Assembly (NCBI GenBank): GCA_963742795.1
Contig: CAVUNL010000008.1
Coordinates: 62,001-126,000, forward strand
DNA from: Palsa-504 sp963742795
Lineage (GTDB): Bacteria; Actinomycetota; Actinomycetes; Streptosporangiales; Streptosporangiaceae
Reading direction: 5' to 3'
Length of the DNA: 64,000 bases
Position 1 is the stretch's first letter. Every line of letters starts with the position of its first letter. The position numbers were made by a program, and so were the translations under genes. The notes under the pieces are model-generated. The model was not told the DNA's origin. It saw nothing but the letters and a program-made list of their open reading frames with translations, and made no database searches. Shown in pieces: positions 42,787 through 50,647 of the stretch.

Positions 42787-43150
42787 GCCAGGAGCGCGAG
42801 ATCCGCCGCTGCTCGAGTCCAATGACGGCGTCGCGGGACGCCGCGGTGCCGCTGCGACCGCCTATTTCCTCCAACGCGCGTTGCCCGCGCAGTGGGTTTG
42901 TCCTGGCAGCCCGCGCGTGTAACTGCCTGATGTGGGCCGTTCGGGCGGCGGCGGTGTCCTGGGCTCGCGGCCGCTCGTAACAGGCGGTTCTGTGGCGGCA
43001 TCGCATCGTGCCAGGCCGCTGCCCATCTGGAGTGCGGGCGGATCGCGTGAACGAGCGAGTGGGCGCGGCATTATTGGTGACCTTGGTCCCTGCCGCCCGG
43101 GACCAACGCCTGCGGAACCGCCGCATGGCAGCGCTACCGTGAAGATCGCT
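42787..43150. other. Non-coding, contains a perfect hairpin
   Basis: No gene supported. At 43083-43106 a perfect 8-bp stem TTGGTCCC/GGGACCAA with loop TGCCGCCC stands alone, about 45 bp upstream of the thymine-depleted tract. Confidence 0.45.
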
Positions 43151-43379
43151 CAAGGGAAAGGGACCCCGGAGGGAAACCAAAGGGGAACCGGAACCGGGCA
43201 ACGGCCGAAGGGATAAACCGGAGAACGCCGGACGAAGGGAAACCAGAGGAAGGCGGAGGAAGGGAAAGAACCCGGCGGGCAAACGGGAAAACCCGGAGGA
43301 AAGCCCGCCAGGGGGAACCGGAGGACGTGCGGTGAGGCCCCAGACCACCCGGTGAGAGTCCGGGGATCTGGGGCCGCAC
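43151..43379 (+). ncRNA. Candidate structured RNA: thymine-depleted tract ending in a domain V-like hairpin
   Basis: From 43151 to 43327 the plus strand has a single T in 177 bases and is rich in GGGAAA, GGGGAACC and CCGGAGGA units. It ends in a compound hairpin at 43327-43379: GTGC/GCAC outside, GGCCCCAGA/TCTGGGGCC (9 bp), a small internal loop, then CCCGG/CCGGG around the loop TGAGAGT. Size, two-part stem and the GGTGAGAGTCC apex recall domain V of group II introns, though the invariant AGC triad reads AGG. No reverse transcriptase frame is nearby. It may be an ORF-less intron remnant or another RNA. Confidence 0.35.
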
Positions 43380-44150
43380 GCATCTACGATGCCGCTGGCA
43401 GAGTCCTGGCAGGTCTGCGCCGACTGCGCATAGTTGTCCGCCGGCTTTCTGGCGGGCAACGGTCGTCTGTCAGTCGCGCGCCAGACGCTGCACTCCCGGG
43501 AGCGCCAGCCAGCGGGCTAGGCGGTCGCTGCTCGCGTATCCGGTCGTTCGGCGCGGGAGGCGGCTCGCTTGCGGTTCAAGACGCTGGACGCCCCGATCCG
43601 GGAGTCCTGCATGCCCGCGGGGCCGACGGCGTACATGGTGACCGGCCCGTCGTTCACGTCGGCGGCGGCTGGGCGCGAGCCGATCCCGGGCAGGATTCGA
43701 CGAGAGGGCCCGCCTCCGCTTCTCGCGGATCTCGATTGCGCGGTGCGCGGGTCTGATCCCGTTGCTCCGCGTCTGCCTTGGGCCCTCTCGTCATGGTCAG
43801 TCCACCGTGCCGTGGGAGCGTGCGCCATGGACCAATGTCACAGCGCGCGGGACCTTTGGCCCGGAAGCTCAGCTGCTGCTTGCCGGCTGACGTTGCCGGC
43901 CGGCGGGTGCGCTGGGCGGCGCGCAGCAGCCTGCTGTGGTGAGCGGGCAGGATGCCGGGCTGGCCGAGGCTGGCCGCCGGAGTTGCCTGGCCGGGCAGGC
44001 GCGAGCCTTCCCTCCGTGCTGTCGGGCGGCTCCGTTTTGCGCGATCCGCACCCGGCTGCGGGGTCCTGCCGGGGTGGGCAAGATCTCACCGGGCCGCCGC
44101 GGGGACCTGGTGAGGACGATCCCGCCGGCAGGCCAGATCACGCCGTCGTC
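43380..44150. other. Gene-poor stretch in island I
   Basis: Only a weak plus-strand frame from a TTG at 43569 (ribosome site GGGAGG, first residues MRFKTLDAPIRESC) could be a gene; its later part is low-complexity and Cys-rich by chance, so I do not call it. No repeats or hairpins of note. Confidence 0.35.
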
Positions 44151-45242
44151 TTATCCTGACCCGTTGGGCGGGCCGGACTGCGGCGGCTCATCATGGTTGC
44201 GGTTGGCGAACACGTGGTCATGGATCTCGCGGATCGTGTCGTCCAGGCGATGCAGGGCATCAGCGATCCGCTGCACGGCCGCGTCATGGGGCAGCTCGAT
44301 CGCGGCCTGCAAGCTGAGGCCGACGTGCAGCAGGCCGCTGGACACGCGGTCCAGCAGCTCGCGGGCGCGGCGCGCCTGGCCTGCGGCGGCGGCGGCGCGG
44401 GCCAGGTCGCCTAGGTCGGCGTGGGGCAGGTCCTCGGTGACGTCCCGGATCACGGCCAGGATGAGACGGCCGGTGGCGGTCGGGACCGGGCTCAGGCTGA
44501 CCCGGACCGGGAACGTGCTGCCGTCCTTGCGCCGCCCGGCCAGCCGCGCCCGGGCGGCCATCGGCCGGGCAGTCGGATGTTGGGCGTACCCGGCCCGCTG
44601 GCCGACGTGCGCGGCCCGCAAGCTGACCGGGACCAGCGATTCGACCGGCTGGCCGATCAGCTCGCGGGGCGGGTAGCCGTACATGTCCCCGGCGCGCCGG
44701 TTGGCCAGCAAGATCACCCCGTCGCCATCGGTCAAGATCACCCCATCGTGCAGGGCGTCGATCAGTCCCCACAGCACTGCCGGAGTGACCTGGGCCGCCG
44801 GTCCCCTGCGGCGTGGCAGGGCGGGGACCTCGCCCTCCCCCCTGCCTGGTCGTGGTGCCAGCGGGATGACGCCGGGCATCCCGGCGGCAATGGCCGCCTG
44901 CACCGACGGGTAGACCGGGACCAGCCGGTCCAGCCCGCTGGCATCCAGGATCCGCCGCACGGCCGGGGCGGCGACCGCCACCCGCAGCTGCCCGCCGCTC
45001 ACCGAGGCACGCTGGCAGGCGCGCAGCAGAGCATCCGCACCGCCCGGATCGCACGAAACCGTCCCGGTCATGTCCGCGATCAGCACTGCCGCGCCCCGGC
45101 CGATCAGGTCCAGCAGCTGCTCGCGGATCGGCCCGGAGTCGGACGCGCCGATATGCTCCGGCAGCGTCACCACCGCCTGCCGTCCGGTCCACCGCACCGG
45201 GCACGGGCCGTCAGGCACGGCGGCTACCAGCGCATCCCTCAC
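44151..45242 (-). CDS. STAS-PAS sensor protein with degenerate kinase-like C-terminus
   Basis: A 363-residue cytosolic signalling protein. Residues about 18-120 are a STAS domain (VLIADMTGTVSCDPGGADAL, with a Cys-Asp in the place of the phosphorylatable Ser-containing loop). Residues about 155-270 are a PAS domain (ALHDGVILTDGDGVILLANR, MYGYPPRELIGQPVESLVP, GRRKDGSTFPVRVSLSPV). The tail forms a helix pair (LARAAAAAGQARRARELLDR, LDDTIREIHDHVF) like the start of a DHp dimerisation unit, without an ATPase domain. It probably senses redox or ligand and acts through a partner. A long palindrome lies 64 bp upstream. Confidence 0.8.
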   Translation of the reverse strand: MRDALVAAVPDGPCPVRWTGRQAVVTLPEHIGASDSGPIREQLLDLIGRGAAVLIADMTGTVSCDPGGADALLRACQRASVSGGQLRVAVAAPAVRRILDASGLDRLVPVYPSVQAAIAAGMPGVIPLAPRPGRGEGEVPALPRRRGPAAQVTPAVLWGLIDALHDGVILTDGDGVILLANRRAGDMYGYPPRELIGQPVESLVPVSLRAAHVGQRAGYAQHPTARPMAARARLAGRRKDGSTFPVRVSLSPVPTATGRLILAVIRDVTEDLPHADLGDLARAAAAAGQARRARELLDRVSSGLLHVGLSLQAAIELPHDAAVQRIADALHRLDDTIREIHDHVFANRNHDEPPQSGPPNGSG

Positions 45243-45305
45243 GGCCAGGGCGCAGCCAAACGGCGCCGCTGGGGAGCAGGGATGATGACTGGCGCATCGC
45301 TAAAG

Positions 45306-45344
45306 CACCTTACCCTTAGGGCATCTGTGCCCAAGGCTAAGGTG
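45306..45344. promoter_or_regulatory. 39-bp imperfect palindrome upstream of the STAS-PAS gene
   Basis: Left arm 45306-45323 (CACCTTACCCTTAGGGCA) pairs with right arm 45328-45344 (TGCCCAAGGCTAAGGTG) with one bulge and two mismatches around a TCTG centre. Sited 64 bp before the STAS-PAS start, it is an operator candidate. The rest of 45243-45607 has no gene. Confidence 0.55.
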
Positions 45345-45607
45345 GCCTGGCCCGTGGGGCGGGCTGGGCCTGAGTGACCGGTACGTCGGTCCGGGCCCGC
45401 GGCTGATGAGGTCTGCTGATGGCCTGGCGGTAAGGCCATCCGGGTGGTGGCTCATCGTCTTGTGATGCGGGAGGTACTCCGGACCTGAGCCTGGTCCTGC
45501 ATGCGCATGGCTGACGGGCGGCCTGCGGCCAGGCTGCTGACTTTCGGCGCGGTGGCCGGGACTTACGTCCCCTGCCTGGATGATCTCGCGCTGGGTTCAC
45601 TTGCCGC

Positions 45608-46105
45608 ATGTTCATCGGCGCCGAGACCCGGCTGACCGTCGGATTCGGCCACGCCCAGGCCAAGCTGGCGGACCTGATCCGCGGCGGTCTGCTGGGGCGT
45701 GCATCCGGTGGCGTCTACGGCGAATGGACGACCGCCCTGGCCCGGGACGGGCCGTGGAGGACCGCGCCGTGGGGGACCGCGCTCGAGATGTCCAGGCTGG
45801 CCCGGGTGCAGTTCCGCGGCACGGCGGCCCAGGGTGACCTGGCCATCTGGCCGCTGCGCTGGGAAGTGACCGGGCCGCAGGGCGCGCTGGTCCCGGTCCT
45901 GGACGCCGACATCAAGCTCACCCCGGCCGGGGTAGACGCCAGCCTGCTGGCGGTATCGGCCGTCTGCCGCCCGCCGCTTGGCGGCCTAGCCGCGAGCCTG
46001 GACCAGGCGATCGTGCGCCGGTGTGCCACGGCGATGATCCAGGCCTTCACCCACCACATCGCGGCAGCGGTCACGCACCCGGTCGGCCGTGGTCATCAGT
46101 GCTGA
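45608..46105 (+). CDS. Conserved hypothetical protein
   Basis: A 165-residue protein without recognisable motif: MFIGAETRLTVGFGHAQAKL at the start, a central beta-rich part with WPLRWEVTGPQGALVPVLDA, and a C-terminal amphipathic helix (ATAMIQAFTHHIAAAV). The strand-rich middle and the final long helix are compatible with an SRPBCC-like (START) fold, but this is only a guess. The 3' end overlaps the minus-strand nitroreductase remnant. Confidence 0.6.
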   Translation: MFIGAETRLTVGFGHAQAKLADLIRGGLLGRASGGVYGEWTTALARDGPWRTAPWGTALEMSRLARVQFRGTAAQGDLAIWPLRWEVTGPQGALVPVLDADIKLTPAGVDASLLAVSAVCRPPLGGLAASLDQAIVRRCATAMIQAFTHHIAAAVTHPVGRGHQC

Positions 46106-46475
46106 AAGTTGCTGGTAGCAGCCGGGCTGATCAACGAGCACGAGGGTGCAGCCCTCCGCTATCACATCGTGCTGCAGTCCGGCCAGCAGGGCCGCGGGCA
46201 GCGAACGGGCCACGGTGGGTATGTCGGCACGGCATCGCCGTTAGCATCTGCTGCTCGGCTGGGGTGATCGGTGCAGCAGCGCCGCACCTGGGCGAGCGGG
46301 TGATGTGGGCCGGGTCCAGGAGCTGCTGAACGCCCGGTAGGTAGCCGATCTCGCGTATGGCCAGCCGCAACCCGAAGAGGGCGGCACCGCAGGTGATGAG
46401 CATCTCCCACCCGGCCGGGTCGATGTGCGGCAGCTTCCGGCTGCGGTCGGCGAACAGGTCAATCGTGTCCCGGCT
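46080..46475 (-). pseudogene. Broken Acg-family nitroreductase
   Basis: On the minus strand the sequence is the middle part of an Acg/Rv2032-type nitroreductase: DLFADRSRKLPHIDPAGWEM, ITCGAALFGLRLAIREIGYL, CRHTHRGPF. It changes frame near 46215 and goes on as RSLPAALLAGLQHDVIAEG and ends at MTTADRVRD. The first 30 residues, with the conserved PSVHNTQPW, and the last 150 are missing. The intact gene of the same family lies 117 bp away in the opposite orientation, sharing the segment MISCGAALF/ITCGAALF and the HTHRG motif. Confidence 0.8.
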
Positions 46476-46591
46476 GCTGCTGGCGGACGAAGGTCCCGCC
46501 GGGCACAGACCTTCGTACCTGCACTCGGACATCGGCACGGGGTCGGCTGGTGGCATCGGCAAATGCTGCCGACTGCGACCCGGGATGAATC

Positions 46592-47650
46592 ATGGACAAT
46601 CTGTCACTGCCCGCCGTGCGGCTCGAGGGGTCGGAGCCGCTTACCGCGGAGGAGATGGCGGCATACGTCGTGGCAGCTGCGGTGTGGGCTCCGTCGGTCC
46701 ATAACACCCAGCCCTGGTGGTTCAGCGCCGCCGGGCAGGAGATCAGCCTTTACGCCGATGCCGGGCGGCAGTTGACGGTGGCCGACCCGCGCGGCCGCGA
46801 GATGATGATCAGCTGCGGCGCCGCGCTGTTTACGGCCAGGCTGGCCCTGCGGTCACTTGGCTACATTCCAGAGACTTCCGTTTTGCCGGATCCGGGCCGG
46901 CCTTTCCTGGTTGCCCAGGTGAGCTGGCAGCAACGGGCGGCCGCGACCGAGTATGAACGGCGGCTCTTCAGCCAGGTGCCGCGGCGGCGGACACACCGCG
47001 GCGGTTTCGATCCCCTGCCGCTTTCACCGGACCTCCTTGCCATGCTGCAAGCAGGCGCCGAGCGGGATCGGGCCACGCTGCGTATCATCGCCGACGAGGG
47101 AAGCCGGGCGGTGCTCGCCGCGGTCGTCGAGGCGGGCGAGCGCGCGCAGCGGCTCGACAGCGCGTACGTCCGGGAACTGGCCAGGTGGGCGCCACCGCCA
47201 CGCAGCGCCCGGCGCGACGGGGTGCCGCACACCGCCTACCCGGCGCGTGCCGAGCGCATCCTCCCGTACTTCCCCGGCCGGGACTTCGCCCATGGCCGCG
47301 GATGGGGCGTCTCCTTGTCCATCCCGTCAGCGGCGTCTCGGTCCGCCGGTGTCGTGTGCCTGCTGGCGACCGCCGGGGACCGCCCGCTGGACTGGGTAAA
47401 TGCAGGGCAGGCGCTGCAACGGGCGCTGCTGACCAGCGCCACATGCGGCGTGGCGGCAGCGCTGCACAGCCAGCCGCTCGAGCGTGCCGGGCTGCGCGAA
47501 TTCATCCGTGCACAGCTGAGCGACGGCAGCTATCCGCAGCTGGTGCTCCGGTTCGGGACGGTCATCCAGACCGCGGTCAGCGTCCGGCGCCCGCCCGCCA
47601 GCGTCCTGCTTGCCAGCGGCGGCGAACATCTGGGCATCAGCCATGGATGA
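46592..47650 (+). CDS. Acg-family FMN-binding nitroreductase-like protein
   Basis: A 352-residue protein of the Acg group, two fused nitroreductase folds that bind FMN. Marks: WAPSVHNTQPWWFSAAGQEI (N-terminal fold), DPRGREMMISCGAALFTARL, PRRRTHRGGF, WVNAGQALQRALLTSATCGV and the C-terminal LVLRFG. In mycobacteria members are induced by the DosR regulon under hypoxia and may lack nitroreductase activity. The start ATG at 46592 has the weak site CGGGATG. It overlaps the following PPOX gene by 8 bp, which suggests a functional pair. Confidence 0.85.
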   Translation: MDNLSLPAVRLEGSEPLTAEEMAAYVVAAAVWAPSVHNTQPWWFSAAGQEISLYADAGRQLTVADPRGREMMISCGAALFTARLALRSLGYIPETSVLPDPGRPFLVAQVSWQQRAAATEYERRLFSQVPRRRTHRGGFDPLPLSPDLLAMLQAGAERDRATLRIIADEGSRAVLAAVVEAGERAQRLDSAYVRELARWAPPPRSARRDGVPHTAYPARAERILPYFPGRDFAHGRGWGVSLSIPSAASRSAGVVCLLATAGDRPLDWVNAGQALQRALLTSATCGVAAALHSQPLERAGLREFIRAQLSDGSYPQLVLRFGTVIQTAVSVRRPPASVLLASGGEHLGISHG

Positions 47651-48122
47651 AAAACCAGGGCGCCAGGTTCGCTGGCGGGAGCTAACCAAGTCCGAGTGCT
47701 TCGAGTTGCTGGCCCATGAGCATCTGGGCCGGGTGGCTGTCGTGGACGACCGCGGGCCGGTTGTGTTTCTGGTTAACTTCGTCCTGGACCGCCACATGGT
47801 GGTGTTCCGTTCCGACGCGGGAACCAAGCTAGACGTCGCGTGCCGTGGCAGCCGGGTCGCGTTCGAGATCGACGGGACCGACGCCGCGGCTCACACTGGC
47901 TGGAGCGTCGTGGTCCGCGGTGAGGCCGTAGAGGTCACCGACCCGGCAGAGGTGGCGCGCCTGCGCAAGCTGCCGCTGGACCCGTGGGCACCGGGCGCTA
48001 AGGCCCACTATGTGCGTGTCCTGCCCGCAGTGCTGACAGGCCGGCGGATCCTGGCACCCGACGGCCCTTCGAATCGAGGCGGCGAACCACAGCCCGGGGC
48101 CGCAGCCCGCCCAAGACGGTGA
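47643..48122 (+). CDS. Pyridoxamine 5'-phosphate oxidase-like flavin-binding protein
   Basis: A 159-residue split-barrel protein: SECFELLAHEHLGRVAVVDD, VFLVNFVLDRHMVVFRSDAG, VAFEIDGTDAAAHTGWSVVV and RGEAVEVTDPAEVARL are family-typical. It can bind FMN or F420 as a small oxidoreductase. It starts inside the end of the Acg-like gene and is followed by the GCS2-type gene after 7 bp. A second PPOX protein with the same layout is encoded at 59161. Confidence 0.85.
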   Translation: MDEKPGRQVRWRELTKSECFELLAHEHLGRVAVVDDRGPVVFLVNFVLDRHMVVFRSDAGTKLDVACRGSRVAFEIDGTDAAAHTGWSVVVRGEAVEVTDPAEVARLRKLPLDPWAPGAKAHYVRVLPAVLTGRRILAPDGPSNRGGEPQPGAAARPRR

Positions 48123-48129
48123 GGCGGCC

Positions 48130-49611
48130 ATGGGTATCGACATAGCCAAAGCACAGTTCGACGAGCGCGACTACTCGCGCTTCCGGGAGCGGCTCGACGA
48201 ATGCCTGTCCGCGCTCGGGCAGCTGCTGGAACGGCCCGGCTTCGGAGCAGGCCCCGCCACTGCAGGTGCCGAGCTCGAGCTGTTCCTGGTCGACGGCGCG
48301 GCCCGGCCGCTGCCGCACAACCAGGCCATCTGTGCCGCGGCGGCAGATCCACGCGTCACCGTGGAGCTGGACCGCTTCAACCTGGAACTCAACGCCTCTC
48401 CGGTCCAGCTAGCGGGCCGGCCGTTCTCCGCGCTGGGAGGCGAGCTGAACACGCTGCTTGACCACGTGGCCGGCGCCGCCACAGACCACGCAGGCCGGCT
48501 GGCACTCATTGGCATTTTGCCCACCCTCAGCCGAGCCGACCTCGGTCCTGGCGTAATCACGGATGCGCCGCGTTACCGGGCGTTGAGCAGCGGCCTGCGA
48601 CGGCTCCGCCAGGACCCGTTCCATATCCGCATCGCGGGCGAAGACCCGCTGGAGCTGGACAGCGAGGATGTCACGCTGGAAGGAGTGACCAGCTCGTTCC
48701 AGGTGCACCTTCGCGTCGACCCGGCCGAGTTCACGCGCACCTACAACGCGGTCCAGCTGGCCACCGCGCCTGTGCTGGCCGTGTCCGGCAACTCGCCCAC
48801 CTTTTTGGGCCACCGGCTCTGGGAAGAGACACGGATCGCGGTGTTCAAGCAGTCGGTTGATGACCGCCAGGGCCGCGAGCCACGCCGTCGGCTGTCCCGC
48901 ACGGCGCTGGGAACAGGCTGGCTGCGGGGCGGGGCGCTGGAGCTATTCGCCGAGAGCGTCCGGCTGCACCAGCCGCTGCTGCCGATGGTGAGCAGCCCGG
49001 AGCTGTCCGGCGGTGCCGGGCCGCAGGCGCCGCCGCTAGAGGAGCTCAGGCTGCACCAGGGCACCGTATGGCGCTGGAACCGGGCCATCTACGACCCAGC
49101 GTCGGGCGGGCATCTGCGGATCGAAATGCGGGCCCTTCCCGCTGGTCCCACCGTGATTGACATGCTGGCTAACGCCGCTTTCCTGATCGGGCTGTCCCTA
49201 TGGCTGGCCGGGCAGGACCAGCAGTGGACCTACGCACTGCCGTTCGAGCGCGCCGATCACGGTTTCTACCGCGCCGCCCAGCAAGGCCTGTCCGCTCAAC
49301 TGAGCTGGCCGGCCGGGCATCGAGATCAGATACGGACACTTACCGCCGCCAAACTCGTGACCGAACTGGTGCCGGCCGCACGGCAGGGGCTCCTCCAGGC
49401 CGGCGTGGCAGCGGCAGAGGCGGACGGGCTGCTCGACATCATTTCCGCCCGGGCCGCCTCGGGACAGACCGGCGCCGCGTGGCAGCGCGCCACGCTGGCC
49501 CACGCCAGGCGACGTCATGACCGGGAACGCGCGCTAGCCGTCATGCTCGACCGCTACCTCCGGTACGCAGACACCGGGCTGCCCGTCCACAGCTGGCCAG
49601 TCGCCGGCTAG
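48130..49611 (+). CDS. GCS2 family carboxylate-amine ligase
   Basis: A 493-residue protein of the glutamate-cysteine ligase type 2/YbdK family. The N-terminal TAGAELELFLVD carries the metal-binding acidic pair, VELDRFNLELNASPV is the family's second block, and VHLRVDPAEFTRTYNAVQLA and RIEMRALPAGPTVIDM are later ones. It joins an amine to a carboxylate using ATP; a thiol product such as gamma-glutamyl-cysteine is possible but not proven. GGTGAGG stands upstream of the ATG. With the Acg and PPOX genes it forms a three-gene stress/redox unit. Confidence 0.8.
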   Translation: MGIDIAKAQFDERDYSRFRERLDECLSALGQLLERPGFGAGPATAGAELELFLVDGAARPLPHNQAICAAAADPRVTVELDRFNLELNASPVQLAGRPFSALGGELNTLLDHVAGAATDHAGRLALIGILPTLSRADLGPGVITDAPRYRALSSGLRRLRQDPFHIRIAGEDPLELDSEDVTLEGVTSSFQVHLRVDPAEFTRTYNAVQLATAPVLAVSGNSPTFLGHRLWEETRIAVFKQSVDDRQGREPRRRLSRTALGTGWLRGGALELFAESVRLHQPLLPMVSSPELSGGAGPQAPPLEELRLHQGTVWRWNRAIYDPASGGHLRIEMRALPAGPTVIDMLANAAFLIGLSLWLAGQDQQWTYALPFERADHGFYRAAQQGLSAQLSWPAGHRDQIRTLTAAKLVTELVPAARQGLLQAGVAAAEADGLLDIISARAASGQTGAAWQRATLAHARRRHDRERALAVMLDRYLRYADTGLPVHSWPVAG

Positions 49612-50089
49612 CCGAGGTAGCGCGCCACCCCCAGACCCGGCCCAGCCCGCCATGCAGAAGGTCAGGCATGATGCCCGCGCACTGCACCCTGGAAAACAGC
49701 CATCACTGCCGCAGACCAGCACCTGCCAAGGATCCGCGCGGGCTTTCCACCGCGATCTCATGACCGCGCGGCGGCAACGGGATGCTACTGGCGCAGAGCC
49801 GCGTCGTCAGGTACCACTCCACTGGCACCATACTGGTGCCCCAATCGGCGGCGGCCTGCGATCGGGTCTCCCGCCGCCCGAGGTGAGCGTCCCCTCGGCA
49901 GTCCGCGGCTCTGCCCTCCAGACGCCGGCGAGCCGGGTCGGCAGCAGCTGATGGTCAAGGCAGCCGCCGTCTGCATGAGCATCCTGTCCAGCCAGGCGGC
50001 CAGCGCGCCGAACGGGAGCGGTAGCACCAGCAAGCCGCGAAGCGCAGAACTGGAAGATCTGGCATGACATCCAAAACATCCCGGCCAGC
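49612..50089. other. No gene seen; right flank of island I
   Basis: No supportable gene. The sequence leads into the island's right-end repeats at 50090, 50225 and 50362. Confidence 0.4.
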
Positions 50090-50133
50090 CTCGATAGCAC
50101 AAATAATCGGCAGGGGCGCGGCTGAACGCATGG
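50090..50133 (-). repeat. Repeated remnant B, copy 1
   Basis: About 44 bp matching 58521-58566 (core CGGCAGGG and CGGCTGAACGCATGG). On the minus strand both encode HAFSR-x-PA-E/D-YL. It is the leftover of a gene shared by the island family, unidentified. Confidence 0.55.
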
Positions 50134-50224
50134 TGATTGGCCATGGGCTTGATAAGTGGTACCGCGCAGCCACCCCGGATCGGCGTCCTGTCCAGTCGGC
50201 TGGTGCTGACAGTCGGGGTCGGGG

Positions 50225-50245
50225 TGTAGTAGCGCGTGTAGTAAA
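50225..50245 (+). promoter_or_regulatory. Arm-type integrase site (right end of island I), paired TGTAGTA
   Basis: Two direct TGTAGTA heptamers 12 bp apart, 137 bp before the core repeat at 50362. The same distance (135 bp) is seen at 61510. Confidence 0.6.
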
Positions 50246-50361
50246 AAACGCCGTGGACAGGCGGCGCCACCTGAGACGCGGCGAGACACCGCAGGGCCCC
50301 GAGCAGCGCACACGCTGGACTATATAGATGTAGCCGCCCTCCGTAGATGGAGGCCGGTTTA

Positions 50362-50404
50362 CTCATAACCCAGAGGTCGCAGGTTCAAATCCTGCCCCCG
50401 CTAC
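50362..50404 (+). repeat. Attachment core, right copy
   Basis: 43 bp identical to the tRNA-fMet 3' half at 42442-42484. Directly after it stands an encoded CCA (CTACCAG), which the tRNA gene itself lacks, so this copy may carry the original 3' end of the tRNA gene. Confidence 0.85.
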
Positions 50405-50410
50405 CAGCAC

Positions 50411-50448
50411 GTCGAACCCTGTCTCCCTATGGAGACAGGGTTTTCGAC
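50411..50448 (+). terminator. Rho-independent terminator behind the displaced tRNA 3' half
   Basis: Perfect stem CCCTGTCTCC/GGAGACAGGG with loop CTAT, then TTTT, with outer bases GTCGAA/TTCGAC pairing too. It would be the native terminator of the tRNA gene before island I was inserted. Confidence 0.8.
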
Positions 50449-50647
50449 GTTCTAGGTGCCGCGAGCCGATCGAGTGCTGCACCCACGCCGGTGCTTGCTC
50501 TCGGTGGACCGCTGGACGTCGCTTCATCGAGCCAGAGTTGCGGTCGTAGTGACGGCGCGAGGCGGCACGGCGATCCGCTACCCGAATGTATGGCATACCG
50601 GTTCTTGGTGCATCGGCCATGGTCCGTTCGGAGGAACGATCTTTCTA

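Larger units (their letters stand above)
42442..50404 (+). mobile_element. Integrase-less genomic island I in tRNA-fMet
   Basis: The 7.96-kb segment is bounded by perfect 43-bp direct repeats of the tRNA-fMet 3' half. Paired TGTAGTA heptamers stand inside both ends (42545-42565 and 50225-50245). Cargo is a STAS-PAS protein, a small conserved protein, Acg-like nitroreductase (one broken, one intact), a PPOX protein and a GCS2 ligase. No integrase, excisionase or transfer gene is visible, so it resembles a cis-mobilizable remnant (CIME-like) that would need an integrase from another element. Confidence 0.6.

Noticed and set aside
43320..43400. Cobalamin riboswitch, because of CCGGTGAGAGTCCGG
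   Set aside because: Only this apex agrees with the B12-box neighbourhood; the upstream GGGAA and downstream CCCGC-ACTG parts are missing and no B12-related gene follows.
42443..43459. Minus-strand frame of 338 codons starting near the group II-like hairpin and ending inside tRNA-fMet
   Set aside because: It reads through the antisense of a tRNA, a terminator and the thymine-poor tract; only the short remnant A segment is protein-like.
43569..44159. Plus-strand frame with a TTG start and GGGAGG ribosome site
   Set aside because: Beyond the first 40 codons it is Cys/Gly/Arg-rich noise; I could not link it to any family.
42410..50404. Prophage
   Set aside because: There are no capsid, tail, terminase, lysis or integrase genes; only attachment-type repeats support mobility.
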